A stretch of 64,000 nucleotides of DNA from Chersky-840 sp035604715 (GCA_963731665.1 CAVSWP010000008.1:1-64000); one strand, 5' to 3'; positions 1-8,363 are shown, numbered from the stretch's first letter. Notes: generated by a model not told the origin, from the sequence alone. Numbers and translations are program-made.

Positions 1-460
1 CTCGGCGGAATACGTGCTCGAGCGCATCCGGGAACGGTTTCAGGCCTGCAATCTCGAACTGCATCCGGGCAAGACACGGATCGTGTATTGCAAGGACATC
101 AATCGGACCGAAGCCGCGATTCCCCGACATCCAGTTCACTTTTCTCGGCTACACGTTCCGCCCCCGCAAGGCGGTGGACAAGTATGGCCGGGTCTTTGTG
201 AACTCTCGCCGGCCGTCAGCCGCGCCGCCCTCAAGGCGATGCGGCAGACGATCCGGGGATGGCGGGTCCAGCTGAAGAACGACAAGAGCCTGGTCGATCT
301 TTCGGCCATGTTCGGACCGATCCTGAGGGGATGGCAGCAATATTACGGCCATTTCCACGGCTCGGCGCTTAAGTCGGTCTGGCGTCGCGTGAACCGGTCC
401 CTGATCGGATGGCTGATGCGCAAGCACAAGAAGCTGGCGGGCCACAAACGCGGCCGCTGA
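1..460 (+). pseudogene. Group II intron reverse transcriptase/maturase, C-terminal remnant
   Basis: This is the C-terminal part of an intron-encoded protein that would splice and mobilise a group II intron; the RT active-site domain lies left of the window edge. The readable part has the end of the RT domain (ELHPGKT, IVYCKD) and the maturase domain (RQTIRGWR, GPILRGWQQYYG) and ends in a basic tail. Between about 125 and 210 the family-like sequence (FLGYTFRPRKAVDKYGR) lies in the +1 frame, while sequence on both sides is in the frame ending at 460. Two compensating indels are therefore implied and the product is probably not functional. Base composition is visibly less GC-rich than the genes to the right, consistent with transfer. 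Confidence 0.85.
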
Positions 461-620
461 ACGCTCAAACGGCTGGCGCAGCGCCAGCCACGCGGAGTCG
501 CCTTCGCCGGTCGGGTACCTGTCGTAGGATGGATGACGGAACCCGGACGAGCCGAGAGGTTCACGTCCGGTTGTTGCGGGCGAAGCGCTGGCATGTTCGG
601 CAGGCAGGGCAATCGGGCGA
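461..620 (+). mobile_element. Group II intron 3' end, domain V/VI-like RNA segment
   Basis: This untranslated stretch follows the maturase stop. At 549-573 it contains GAGCCG followed after a short loop by CGTCCGGTTG, resembling the catalytic domain V hairpin of bacterial group II introns; GAGCCG can pair with CGGTTG apart from the outermost base. The segment is shorter than a canonical 34-nt domain V, so it may be degenerate. The exact 3' intron boundary cannot be placed by eye; it lies between about 580 and 650, before the transposase fragment. Confidence 0.5.
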
Positions 621-692
621 AGGAGTGCGTGACAAACGTCTGAAGTGCTGAAATCTATGTCGATCCTCCGATTTCGCATGAGGGAGGACGGC

Positions 693-966
693 ATGGACGG
701 CGCTACGGACTGTGCGGCATTCGACGAGACGGTTGTCTTTCTAGGGTATTTCAAAGACCTCCAAGACCCTCGCCAGCAAGGCAAGATTGCCTATCCGCTC
801 GATGAGATCCTGTTGTTGTGTCTGCTTGCGGTGCTGGCTGGTGCAGAGTGCTTCACCGAGATCGCGCTGTTCGGGACCAAGAAGCTCGCGTTGCTGCGCC
901 GCTTCCGTCCGTTCAAGGACGGCACGCCGGCGCACGACCACCTGGGTGACATCCTGGCCACGCTCG
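693..966 (+). pseudogene. ISAs1-type (H-repeat-associated) transposase, N-terminal fragment
   Basis: The translation from the ATG at 693 (GGGAGG ribosome-binding site at 681-686) matches the N-terminal domain of ISAs1-family DDE transposases: an LQDPRQQGK segment, then LDEILLLCLLAVLAGAE, FGTKKLALLRRF and GTPAHDHLGDI. Only about 90 residues remain, so the whole catalytic DDE domain is missing. The frame continues past 966 without a stop but enters sequence belonging to a sensor kinase. It is a dead fragment at a rearrangement junction. An in-frame upstream extension from 645 is possible but has no family resemblance. Confidence 0.85.
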
Positions 967-1152
967 TGGCCGGAGGGATACCGGCGACCGACCTGCCCGT
1001 GCTGGTCGTTACCCGCCACGTGGCCAGCCCGGCTGATGGGTGCGCCTGCGTACTTCGTCCTCGTGGCCGGAGGGATACCGGCGACCGACCTGCCCGTGCT
1101 GGTCGTTACCCGCCACGTGGCCAGCCCGGTCAACGGCGTGGCGTACTTCGTC
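963..1152 (+). repeat. Tandem duplication of about 95 bp at the transposase/kinase junction
   Basis: A 70-bp stretch at 963-1032 is repeated without visible mismatch at 1060-1129. Both copies are followed, after a short divergent spacer, by the same GCGTACTTCGTC. The units are 963-1059 (97 bp) and 1060-1152 (93 bp), and a third copy begins at 1153 and diverges after 13 bases. The unit codes for the end of the kinase's extracellular region and the start of its transmembrane segment. The first copy is in frame with the transposase fragment, the second with the kinase. The 97-bp first unit is not a multiple of three, so it breaks the frame between them. Confidence 0.9.
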
Positions 1153-2124
1153 CTCGTGGCCGGAGCGGTGCTCATCGCCGGGTTCCTGGTCGCCGCGGTG
1201 CTGGCCCGCCGGATCAGCGCCCCCATCGTCCGGGCCGTGCACGCCACCCGCCAGATGGCGGGCGGCAACCTGGCGGCCACAGTCCCGGTGGAGCGCGGAG
1301 ACTACCCCGAGCTCGCCGCATTGGCCGAGGCCATCAACACCCTGGGCGAGAACCTCAGCCGGTCCCAGGGCCTCGAGCGCGAGTTCTTGTTGTCGGTCTC
1401 CCACGAGCTGCGCACACCGCTGACGTCGATCCGGGGCTACGCCGACGCCATCGCCGAGGGGGCCACCGAGGACGTGGGCGGGGCCATCGCCATCATCGGG
1501 AGCGAGGCGCGCCGTCTCGAGCGCCTCGTGCAGGACCTCCTCGATCTGGCCCGGCTCCAGGCCAGGCAATTCTCTCTGCACAGCCAGCTCATCGACTGCG
1601 CGGCGGTGGCGTGCTCGGTGGCCGAGGGCTTCCAACCCGAAGCCGACACCGCCGGGATCCGGCTCGTCTCGGCCACCTCCGGCGGGGGCGACGCCTGGGC
1701 CGAGGCGGACCCCGATCGGGTGGGACAGGTGATCGCCAACCTCATCGAGAATGCGCTCAAGTTCGCCACCAGCCGGGTGGAGGTGGGCACGCAGCCGGTG
1801 GGCGACTGGGTGGCGGTGTGGGTCACCGACGACGGGCCCGGTGTGAGTGCCCAGGACCTGCCCCACATCTTCGAGCGCCACTACTCCTCGGACCGCGTCC
1901 CGGCCCGCAAGCTGGGCGTTGGGCTGGGACTGGCGATCGTGGCCGAGCTGGCCTCGGCCATGGGCGCCACGGTCGACGCCCAGTCCCCCGTGAACGACGG
2001 GCACGGGGCCCGCATGGTCTTGTGGCTGCCTCGCCGACCATCGCCCGACGGGCACCAGGGCTCGTCGGGCGATGCGGGGTCAACCATGCCGACGCCGGCG
2101 CTTCCCCTCCACCCCCCCGTGTAG
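1036..2124 (+). pseudogene. Sensor histidine kinase lacking its N-terminal sensor domain
   Basis: The readable protein has one transmembrane segment (FVLVAGAVLIAGFLVAAVLA), a HAMP linker, a phospho-acceptor domain with the H-box SHELRTPLTSIRGY, and a HATPase domain with N-box (NLIENALKF), DDGPGV and GVGLGLAIV. It would autophosphorylate on histidine and signal to a response regulator. The first transmembrane helix and the sensor domain have been replaced by the duplicated segment and transposase fragment. An in-frame ATG at 1036 could still start a membrane-anchored 362-residue kinase. No response regulator gene adjoins it, so it is probably an orphan remnant. Confidence 0.8.
2041..2072. other. 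10-bp perfect inverted repeat in the kinase C-terminal tail
   Basis: TCGCCCGACG at 2041-2050 and its exact reverse complement at 2063-2072 enclose a 12-nt loop. It lies in the poorly conserved tail of the kinase, after the last recognisable HATPase residues, so it may be a transcription terminator of the original gene. There is no T-run. Confidence 0.4.
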
Positions 2125-2143
2125 GAGAAGCGCCCTCGGCGTC
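2091..2143. terminator. Possible bidirectional terminator between convergent genes
   Basis: GACGCCGGCGCTT (2091-2103) can pair with AAGCGCCCTCGGCGTC (2128-2143), a 13-bp stem with a 3-nt bulge and a loop of about 24 nt. It spans both convergent stop codons, where a shared terminator is expected. There is no T-run on either side. Confidence 0.35.
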
Positions 2144-3218
2144 AGCTCCCGTTGCGGTCTTGTGGCTCCCAACCGTCGAACCACAGGCCCGGCGATCCGC
2201 CCGCTCTCGGGTAGGCGGGCTTCACCGGTGGCGGCTCATTCCACACGCTGCGGTCCACAGTCGGGCTGGGCTCGGCCATCTCCATGGCCGGGACCGGCAC
2301 GGCAGCGGCAGGCGCCAGCCGCAACATCCGCCGGAGCAGGCTGCGTGGTCGCTCCACCAGGGCCAGGACCACAGAGCCGAGGTACAGCACGATGAAGCCG
2401 ATGACGGCCACCAGCCACAGGTGCGGTCCGGGGCCGGTCGAGGCCAGATTCGAGGCCGGAGCGGTCGCCGGCGCCGCCGTGGTGGCGGTGGCGGCGGGCG
2501 CTGCCGTGGTGGCGGTGGCGGCGGGCGCCGCCGTGGTGGCAGTCGCCGCCGGAGCCGTGCCGCCGGCGGTGGCGGTGGCGATCACCGGCGATGCCGGCGA
2601 CCCCGACGGTGCGGCGGTGACGATGCCCGAGGGCGTCGTGTTATTGGGATAGGGCTTGCACGTCAGGGTCAGGTTGCTGCCCGACACCATCAGGGTCAGC
2701 GAGATGGCCGGGTCCACGGTGAGCGAGATGGCCCCGCCGGTGGCCGTGAACGGCCCCACCGTGCTCGCCGGTGAGGGCAGATTCAAGGAGATGCCCGTCG
2801 ACGGCACCGGGCTCGGCAGGGGTGCGTTGATGACGAGGTTGCCGCTGGCGATCGAAGCCGGGGTGGCCCCCGTGGCGTCGACCTTGGTGACGGCGGTACC
2901 GGCGATGGCCGAGTTCCCCAGGGCGGCGGCCGCCGAGGCGATCGAGGCCGGGATGACGACCGTGGACGAGTAGTTGGTGAGGTTGAACGTCGCACCCGCC
3001 GCCGGTGCGGCCGGGGTGATCGTTCCCGAGGTGATGACCCCGTCGATGGCGATGTTGCCGACGGGCGTCCCGGGGCAGTACAGCTCGTACGCGGACGAGT
3101 CGGCGAACGCTGGCGTCGCCTGGGTGGCGAACAGCGCGAACATGCCGCCGCTCCCCGCCACCAAACCGGTTACGACGGCCGCGACTGCGCGTCCCCTGCG
3201 GCTCGACCTTGCCATCAT
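2142..3218 (-). CDS. Secreted cell-surface protein with Ala/Thr stalk and C-terminal membrane anchor
   Basis: I do not recognise the family. From the paired ATGs at 3218/3215 the protein begins with basic MARSSRRGR, then a hydrophobic stretch ending near ATPAFA, a good Sec signal peptide. An extracellular domain of about 190 residues follows, rich in Ala, Ser, Thr and Val, with an LTLTCKPYP segment. Next come three ATATTAAPA-type repeats, then LASTG directly before a transmembrane helix (LWLVAVIGFIVLYLG), and a basic, proline-rich tail of about 70 residues. LASTG resembles the LAxTG motif of class E sortases, but the long cytoplasmic tail is unlike a sorting signal. A run of seven G sits just before the two ATGs, so the second ATG is the better spaced start. 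The frame is open upstream to 3356. Confidence 0.65.
   Translation of the reverse strand: MMARSSRRGRAVAAVVTGLVAGSGGMFALFATQATPAFADSSAYELYCPGTPVGNIAIDGVITSGTITPAAPAAGATFNLTNYSSTVVIPASIASAAAALGNSAIAGTAVTKVDATGATPASIASGNLVINAPLPSPVPSTGISLNLPSPASTVGPFTATGGAISLTVDPAISLTLMVSGSNLTLTCKPYPNNTTPSGIVTAAPSGSPASPVIATATAGGTAPAATATTAAPAATATTAAPAATATTAAPATAPASNLASTGPGPHLWLVAVIGFIVLYLGSVVLALVERPRSLLRRMLRLAPAAAVPVPAMEMAEPSPTVDRSVWNEPPPVKPAYPRAGGSPGLWFDGWEPQDRNGS
2473..2553 (-). repeat. Three 27-bp tandem repeats coding for the Ala/Thr stalk
   Basis: Units at 2473-2499, 2500-2526 and 2527-2553 differ at only a few positions, mostly in the third unit. They encode ATATTAAPA-type 9-residue repeats just outside the membrane anchor of the surface protein. 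Such repeats typically vary in number between strains by slippage and extend a stalk through the cell wall. Confidence 0.85.
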
Positions 3219-3519
3219 TCCCCCCCTATTCGGCGGCACCTTCACATCCACGAGTGTCACGCTCCTCCCGGTCGCCCGAGCCAGCTGCAAACCCTCCGCT
3301 CGAGAGGTCCCCACACGTTGGGCACCATGACGCGCGGAGGCGTTCGCCCGCAACACCTCCTAGGAACGTTACGGAGTCACGGTCCCGTCGGCATCATCAC
3401 GATTGACGATTTCTCGAGTGACGGTTTATGGGCCCCCACCTGGGAAAACGCCGCGCGCCCGCGTGGAAACGAGGCTCACGTTGCGGGTGAGCTCGTACTC
3501 AGTCTTTCGACGGCGTCGC
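3219..3519. other. Intergenic region between surface protein and EAL regulator
   Basis: This stretch holds no convincing gene. On the minus strand a perfect Shine-Dalgarno-like AGGAGGTG near 3356 sits immediately before GTG/TTG codons in the frame of the surface protein. An upstream start, or a short leader of about 46 codons, is therefore possible, although that sequence is not signal-peptide-like. A T/A-richer segment at about 3395-3430 could hold the promoter of the surface gene; I cannot assign -10/-35 boxes with confidence. Confidence 0.4.
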
Positions 3520-5301
3520 CTATGCCTCGGGCACCGCCCAGACCTGCTCGCGCGGCCCCGGATGTCCCAGGTGGTATCCCTGTGCGAATTCGCAGCCGAT
3601 GACCCGCAGCGCGGCCGCTTGCGCCGGGGTCTCGACCCCTTCGGCCACCATCGACAGCCGCAGCTCGTGGCCCAGGGCGATCAGGGCCCGCACCATGACC
3701 GCCCCATGGGGGTTGCTCGTCGAGTCGAGGGCCCCCACGAACTCGGGAGCGATCTTGAGCGACGTGATCGGAAGGTCCTGCAGCCAGGAGAGGTTGCACT
3801 CCCGCGCCCCGAAGTCGTCGAGGTTGAAGTTCACGCCCATGGCCTTGAGCTGGGCCACGGCGTCGCCCGAGGAGGCGGCCACCCGGGCGGCATCCTCGGA
3901 AAGGTCGATGCTGAGCATCGAGGGCGCCACCCCGTGCTTGCGGGTGAGCTCCTCGAACACCGCCACGAAATCCGGGCTGCTGAGCTCTCGGGCCGACACG
4001 TTGAGCGTCAGCCGGAAGTGGTCAGGCAGAGTCTCGGCCTCGCGCCACACAACCAGCTCGGTGAGGGCCCGGTCGATCGTCCACCGTCCGAGGGCCTCGG
4101 CCATCCCGACCTCTCCCGCCACGTCCAGGAACTCGCCCGGCAGGAGCAGGCCTTGGTCGGGCCGCTGCCAGCGCAACAGCGCTTCCGCCCCGACGACCTG
4201 GCCGCTGTGGAGATCCACCACCGGCTGGTAGAACAGCGCCAACTCGCCGTTGTCCATGGCGTTTTGCAGCCCGTGCTCGATCTCGTAGCGCGAGACGACC
4301 CGGTCCCGCATCGAGGGCTCGAACATGCGCGAGGCCCGACCCTCGTCGCGAGCCCAGTACATGGCCAGCTCGGCGTTCTCGAGGACGTTGTCGGGGGTCT
4401 CGGTGGCCAGGCCCGGGTCGGTGAGTACGATCCCGATGGTGGGACGGAGCCGGTGCTCCACGCCGTGGACCACCACCGGCCGGGCGGCGCCGTCGAGGAT
4501 CAGGCTGGCGATGCGCAGCGCGTCGGCATCGGAGTGCACGTCGGCGCACACCACCACGAACTTGTCGTTGGCGACGCGGGTGACGATGTCGGTCTTGCGG
4601 CGAGCCACCGACAGCCGGCTCGCCACTTCGCGAGCCACCTGCTCGGCCGCCCCCGCCCCGAACTGCGCGAGCACCTCCTGCCAACCCCCGAGCTCGGCGA
4701 AGAGCACGGCCAGGGAGCTGCCGGCGCGTTGCGCGGCCGCCAGCGCCCGGTCGAGCTGGTCCTCGAGCAGGGCCCGGCTGGGGGGCTCGGCGAATGTCTC
4801 GCCCACCGCCTCGGGCGCTACGGGGGACGCGGCGATCTGGGTCGGCGCCACCTCCTCGGCGCGCGTCTCCATCTCTTCGATGACCCGGCCGAGCCGGTGG
4901 TTCTCGACCGCCAGCGCCCGCTGCGTCAGGGCGTTGCGGACGGTCTGCACGAACGCTTGGGGGACGAGCGGCTTGACCAGCAGGCCGTCGAGTTGCGACG
5001 ACGCCGCCAGGGCACTGTCGAGCGAGGCCAAGCCGGTGAGCAGCAGGACGGGGGTGTCGGGGTCCTCTTGCTTGAGCCGTTGCGCCAGCTCCACCCCGGT
5101 GTGATCGGCGAGCTGGTGGTCGACCACCACGGCGGCGGGGTGCTGGAGGCCGTGCAACGTCAACGCCTCGGTCGGGTCCGACGCCACGAACACCTCGATG
5201 CCAGCCGCCTTGAGCACCGACGCCAGGCTGTCCCTGGTGGCCTGGTCGTCGTCGACCACCAGGACCGAGTCCTCTAGCACGCTGGGTTGGAACACAGACA
5301 A
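3520..5301 (-). CDS. Response regulator with degenerate GGDEF and EAL domains
   Basis: It probably acts in cyclic di-GMP signalling. Residues about 10-125 form a receiver domain with VVDDD and a phospho-acceptor Asp in VVVDHQL. Residues about 190-330 are a GGDEF-like domain whose signature is reduced to VANDK, so diguanylate cyclase activity is unlikely. Residues about 345-590 are an EAL phosphodiesterase domain that keeps EALLRW, the Asn of LNVSA, LDDFG, AEGVET and the Gln of FAQGY. The usual KID reads KIA. Catalytic Lys and both DDFG aspartates are present, so c-di-GMP hydrolysis is plausible. The start is TTG at 5301 or GTG at 5295, after a G-run ribosome-binding site. Confidence 0.85.
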   Translation of the reverse strand: MSVFQPSVLEDSVLVVDDDQATRDSLASVLKAAGIEVFVASDPTEALTLHGLQHPAAVVVDHQLADHTGVELAQRLKQEDPDTPVLLLTGLASLDSALAASSQLDGLLVKPLVPQAFVQTVRNALTQRALAVENHRLGRVIEEMETRAEEVAPTQIAASPVAPEAVGETFAEPPSRALLEDQLDRALAAAQRAGSSLAVLFAELGGWQEVLAQFGAGAAEQVAREVASRLSVARRKTDIVTRVANDKFVVVCADVHSDADALRIASLILDGAARPVVVHGVEHRLRPTIGIVLTDPGLATETPDNVLENAELAMYWARDEGRASRMFEPSMRDRVVSRYEIEHGLQNAMDNGELALFYQPVVDLHSGQVVGAEALLRWQRPDQGLLLPGEFLDVAGEVGMAEALGRWTIDRALTELVVWREAETLPDHFRLTLNVSARELSSPDFVAVFEELTRKHGVAPSMLSIDLSEDAARVAASSGDAVAQLKAMGVNFNLDDFGARECNLSWLQDLPITSLKIAPEFVGALDSTSNPHGAVMVRALIALGHELRLSMVAEGVETPAQAAALRVIGCEFAQGYHLGHPGPREQVWAVPEA

Positions 5302-5416
5302 CGGAAGGCCCCCCTACAAGCTCCAGGTCGTCTGGACCGGCGACTCCCGCCGTCCGTCCGAGCACGCCTCACAGTGATGATCCACCCACGGCCTTTGCAC
5401 CCTCTGTCCCCCGGTT

Positions 5417-5436
5417 CCAGGTAGGCCGCTACCTGG
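5417..5436. promoter_or_regulatory. Palindrome CCAGGTA-N6-TACCTGG
   Basis: Perfect 7-bp arms flank a 6-nt spacer about 115 bp upstream of the EAL regulator and about 130 bp beyond the end of cysC. The symmetry suits a dimeric regulator operator. It could also form a small RNA hairpin downstream of cysC. The rest of 5302-5566 shows no gene. Confidence 0.35.
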
Positions 5437-5566
5437 CGTCCGGTAATGACCAAGCTTCTCACCACTCCTCGCGCGAAGTCAACGTCGGCACGTCGGTCGT
5501 TGCGGGAATGGGACGGGATACCCACCCCGAGCCTCACACTCCGTGGTATTTCACCCACAGCTAGTG

Positions 5567-6172
5567 CTAGTGGAGGGAGCCGTCGGACTCCAGGGCCTCG
5601 AGGACCCGATCCACGGCCTCGGACAGCGGCAGATGGTGGCCCACCACGAGGTCCGGCGACTCGGGAGGTTCGTAGGGGTGGTCCAGGCCCGTGAACGAGG
5701 TGATCTGCCCCACCGAGGCCCGGGCGTACAGGCCCTTGGGGTCGCGCTGGGCGCACACCGCCAGCGGGGTGGCGAGGTAGACCTCGACGAACCGTACCCC
5801 GGCGTCCTCGTGCAGCTCGCGGGCCCGGCGCCGGCCTTTGGCATAGGGGCTGATCAGGGCGGCGAGGGCGATGAGCCCGGCGTCGGCGAACAACAGCGCC
5901 ACCTCGGCGACCCGGCGGACGTTCTCCTCGCGCCCCTCGGGGCTGAAGTCGAGGTCCACGTTCAGCCCAGACCGCATGTTGTCCCCGTCGAGCCGATAGG
6001 CGGAGCGCCCCGACGCCACCAGCCGCTCCTCGACGGCCGCCGCCAGCGTGGACTTCCCCGACCCCGACAGCCCCGTGAACCAGATCGTCGCCCCCCGGGT
6101 GCCGAACGCGGACCATCGCTGCGCCCTCGTAAGGCGGCCCACCGACCACACCAGATCAGAGACGTGCGCCAT
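5567..6172 (-). CDS. cysC: Adenylylsulfate kinase
   Basis: It phosphorylates adenosine 5'-phosphosulfate (APS) to PAPS, the activated sulfate used for reduction or for sulfotransferases. The 201-residue protein has the P-loop GLSGSGKS near residue 34, the LDGDNMRSGLN substrate motif, and ISPYAKGRR, which contains the family's conserved Ser. Family length is about 200 residues, so it is complete. It starts only 3 bp after the cysN stop and is last in the cysD-cysN-cysC operon. Here CysC is a free protein rather than fused to CysN as in mycobacterial CysNC. Confidence 0.95.
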   Translation of the reverse strand: MAHVSDLVWSVGRLTRAQRWSAFGTRGATIWFTGLSGSGKSTLAAAVEERLVASGRSAYRLDGDNMRSGLNVDLDFSPEGREENVRRVAEVALLFADAGLIALAALISPYAKGRRRARELHEDAGVRFVEVYLATPLAVCAQRDPKGLYARASVGQITSFTGLDHPYEPPESPDLVVGHHLPLSEAVDRVLEALESDGSLH

Positions 6173-6175
6173 GGC

Positions 6176-7426
6176 TCAGTCGGCTCCGAGGATCATCCCG
6201 GCCCCCACGGTGGCGTTGGTGTCCTCGGCGGCCACGACGAACGACCCCGTGAACCGGTTCCGCCGGTAACTGTCGTAGAACAACGGCTGGGTGACACGCA
6301 GGCTCACCCGGCCGACGTCGTTCAGCCGCAGCTCCTTGCGCGAGTCGTCTCGATGCAAGGTGTTGACGTCGAGCCCGTAGTGCACGTGGCGCACCTGGGC
6401 CCGGACCCAGCGGGTGGTGTGCTTGAGCGCCACGACGTCGCCTTCGGCCAGAGGGCGGTCGGCCATCCAGCACATCATGGCATCGATGTCCTGGCCCACG
6501 GTGGGCTGGTTGTGCGGCCGGCAGATGAGATCCCCACGCGACACGTCGAGGTCCTCGGCGAGCCGGACCATCACCGACATGGGGGCAAAGGCCTCGTCCA
6601 CGGGCCCGTCGAAGGTATCGATGGCGGCGATGGTGGTGGTGAGCCCCGACGGCAGCACCAGGACCTCGTCGCCGGGACGGAACACCCCCCCGGCCACCCG
6701 CCCCGCGTAGCCGCGGAAGTCGGGGACGGTCGATGCCGTGGGCCGCACCACCCATTGCACGGGCAGGCGGGGGTCGATGAGGTTGCGGTCCGACGCGATG
6801 TACACCTGCTCGAGGTGGTGCAGGAGCGAGGGGCCCTCGTACCAACGCATGTTGAGCGAGCGTTGGACCACGTTGTCGCCGTGGAGGGCGGAGATGGGGA
6901 TGAAGGCGAGGTCGGTGACCTCGAGGCGGGTGGCGAACGCCTTGAATTCCTCGCGGATGCGGGAGAACACCGCCTCGTCGTAGTCCACGAGGTCCATCTT
7001 GTTGACGCACACCAGCAGGTGCGGGACCCGCAACAACGAGGCCAGGAAGGCGTGGCGCCTGGTCTGCTCGACGATCCCCTTGCGGGCGTCCACCAGCACC
7101 AGGGTCAGGTCGGCCGTCGAATTCCCGGTCACCATGTTGCGGGTGTACTGAATGTGGCCCGGGGTGTCGGCGATGATGAACTTCCGCAACGGGGTGGCGA
7201 AGTAACGGTAGGCGACGTCGATGGTGATGCCCTGCTCGCGCTCGGCCCGCAGCCCGTCGGTGAGCAACGCCAGGTCGGTGTACTCGTCGCCGCGTTGACG
7301 GCTCAGGCGTTCCACCGCCTCGAGCTGGTCCTCGAAGATGGCCTTGGAGTCGTACAGGAGCCGGCCGATGAGCGTGCTCTTGCCGTCGTCGACCGAACCG
7401 GCGGTGGCGAAGCGCAGAAGTTCCAC
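6176..7426 (-). CDS. cysN: Sulfate adenylyltransferase subunit 1 (GTPase)
   Basis: CysN is the GTPase subunit that drives APS formation from ATP and sulfate by CysD. The 416-residue protein has the G1 motif GSVDDGKST (about residues 10-18), DTPGH (87-91) and NKMD (about 143), followed by EF-Tu-like beta-barrel domains. It ends without a C-terminal APS kinase domain, agreeing with the separate cysC next door. The gene begins 1 bp after the cysD stop, so translation is probably coupled. Confidence 0.96.
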   Translation of the reverse strand: MELLRFATAGSVDDGKSTLIGRLLYDSKAIFEDQLEAVERLSRQRGDEYTDLALLTDGLRAEREQGITIDVAYRYFATPLRKFIIADTPGHIQYTRNMVTGNSTADLTLVLVDARKGIVEQTRRHAFLASLLRVPHLLVCVNKMDLVDYDEAVFSRIREEFKAFATRLEVTDLAFIPISALHGDNVVQRSLNMRWYEGPSLLHHLEQVYIASDRNLIDPRLPVQWVVRPTASTVPDFRGYAGRVAGGVFRPGDEVLVLPSGLTTTIAAIDTFDGPVDEAFAPMSVMVRLAEDLDVSRGDLICRPHNQPTVGQDIDAMMCWMADRPLAEGDVVALKHTTRWVRAQVRHVHYGLDVNTLHRDDSRKELRLNDVGRVSLRVTQPLFYDSYRRNRFTGSFVVAAEDTNATVGAGMILGAD

Positions 7427-7427
7427 C

Positions 7428-8354
7428 TTAGAAGTACCCCTCGCGCTTGCGATCCTCCATCGACGCCTCGCTGAAACGGTCGTCGGCCCGGGTGGCGCCG
7501 CGTTCGGTGAGCCGCGACACCGCTGTCTCGGCGATGATCTCGTCCACCGTGACGGCGGTGGACTCGACGGCCCCGGTGCACGTCATGTCACCGACGGTGC
7601 GGTACCGGACGTTGGTCTCGAACGGGTCCTCGTCGTCGAGGACCGTGACGAAGCGGTTCACCGCCAGGAGCATCCCGTCGCGCCGGAACACCGTCCGCCG
7701 GTGTGAGAAGTAGATCGAGGGGACCTCGATGGCCTCCTGGGCGATGTACTGCCAGATGTCGAGCTCGGTCCAGTCCGACAGCGGGAAGACCCGGATGTGC
7801 TCGCCGGTGCGGTGGCGGCCGTTGAACAGGCCCCACAGCTCGGGGCGCTGGTTCTTGGGGTCCCATTGGCCGAACTCGTCACGAAACGAGTAGACGCGCT
7901 CTTTGGCCCGGGCCTTCTCCTCGTCGCGGCGTGCTCCCCCGAAGACGGCATCGAAGCGGTGCTCGGTGATGGCGTCGAGCAGCGTCCTGGTCTGCAGGCG
8001 GTTGCGCGAGGGGTTGGGGCCGGGGTCCTCGACCACCCGGCCGCTGTCGATCGACCCCTGGACCGAAGCCACCTTGAGCTGGGCGTCGAGCTCGGCCACG
8101 CGACGATCCCGGAACTCGAGCACTTCCGGGAAGTTGTGGCCGGTGTCCACATGCATGACCGGAAAGGGCAGGCGCGCCGGCCAGAACGCCTTTTCCGCCA
8201 GCCGGAGCATGACCACCGAGTCCTTGCCCCCCGAGAACAGCAGGACGGGACGCTCGAACTCGGCCACCACCTCGCGCATGATGTGGACCGATTGCGCCTC
8301 GAGGGCCTCGAGATGGGAGAGCTGGTAGTGACCGGCCTCCGTGTGTCCCCCCAT
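7428..8354 (-). CDS. cysD: Sulfate adenylyltransferase subunit 2
   Basis: CysD is the catalytic ATP sulfurylase subunit that joins sulfate to AMP. The 308-residue protein belongs to the PAPS reductase/ATP pyrophosphatase fold, with the PP-loop SGGKDS at residues 41-46, HVDTGHNFPE, and the conserved arginine-rich C-terminal half ending in DRKREGYF. Length is normal for the family. It is the first gene of cysD-cysN-cysC, and its -10 box lies at 8364-8369, so the mRNA should have almost no leader. Confidence 0.96.
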   Translation of the reverse strand: MGGHTEAGHYQLSHLEALEAQSVHIMREVVAEFERPVLLFSGGKDSVVMLRLAEKAFWPARLPFPVMHVDTGHNFPEVLEFRDRRVAELDAQLKVASVQGSIDSGRVVEDPGPNPSRNRLQTRTLLDAITEHRFDAVFGGARRDEEKARAKERVYSFRDEFGQWDPKNQRPELWGLFNGRHRTGEHIRVFPLSDWTELDIWQYIAQEAIEVPSIYFSHRRTVFRRDGMLLAVNRFVTVLDDEDPFETNVRYRTVGDMTCTGAVESTAVTVDEIIAETAVSRLTERGATRADDRFSEASMEDRKREGYF

Positions 8355-8363
8355 AGAACAACG

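Noticed and set aside
963..1152. Duplicated block considered as an IS target-site duplication
   Set aside because: Target duplications of ISAs1-type elements are only a few base pairs. This block is about 95 bp, tandem, and carries host coding sequence.
3403..5277. A 624-codon open frame on the plus strand
   Set aside because: It is antisense to the receiver-GGDEF-EAL gene, with His/Arg/Gly/Val-rich shadow composition and no recognisable domain.
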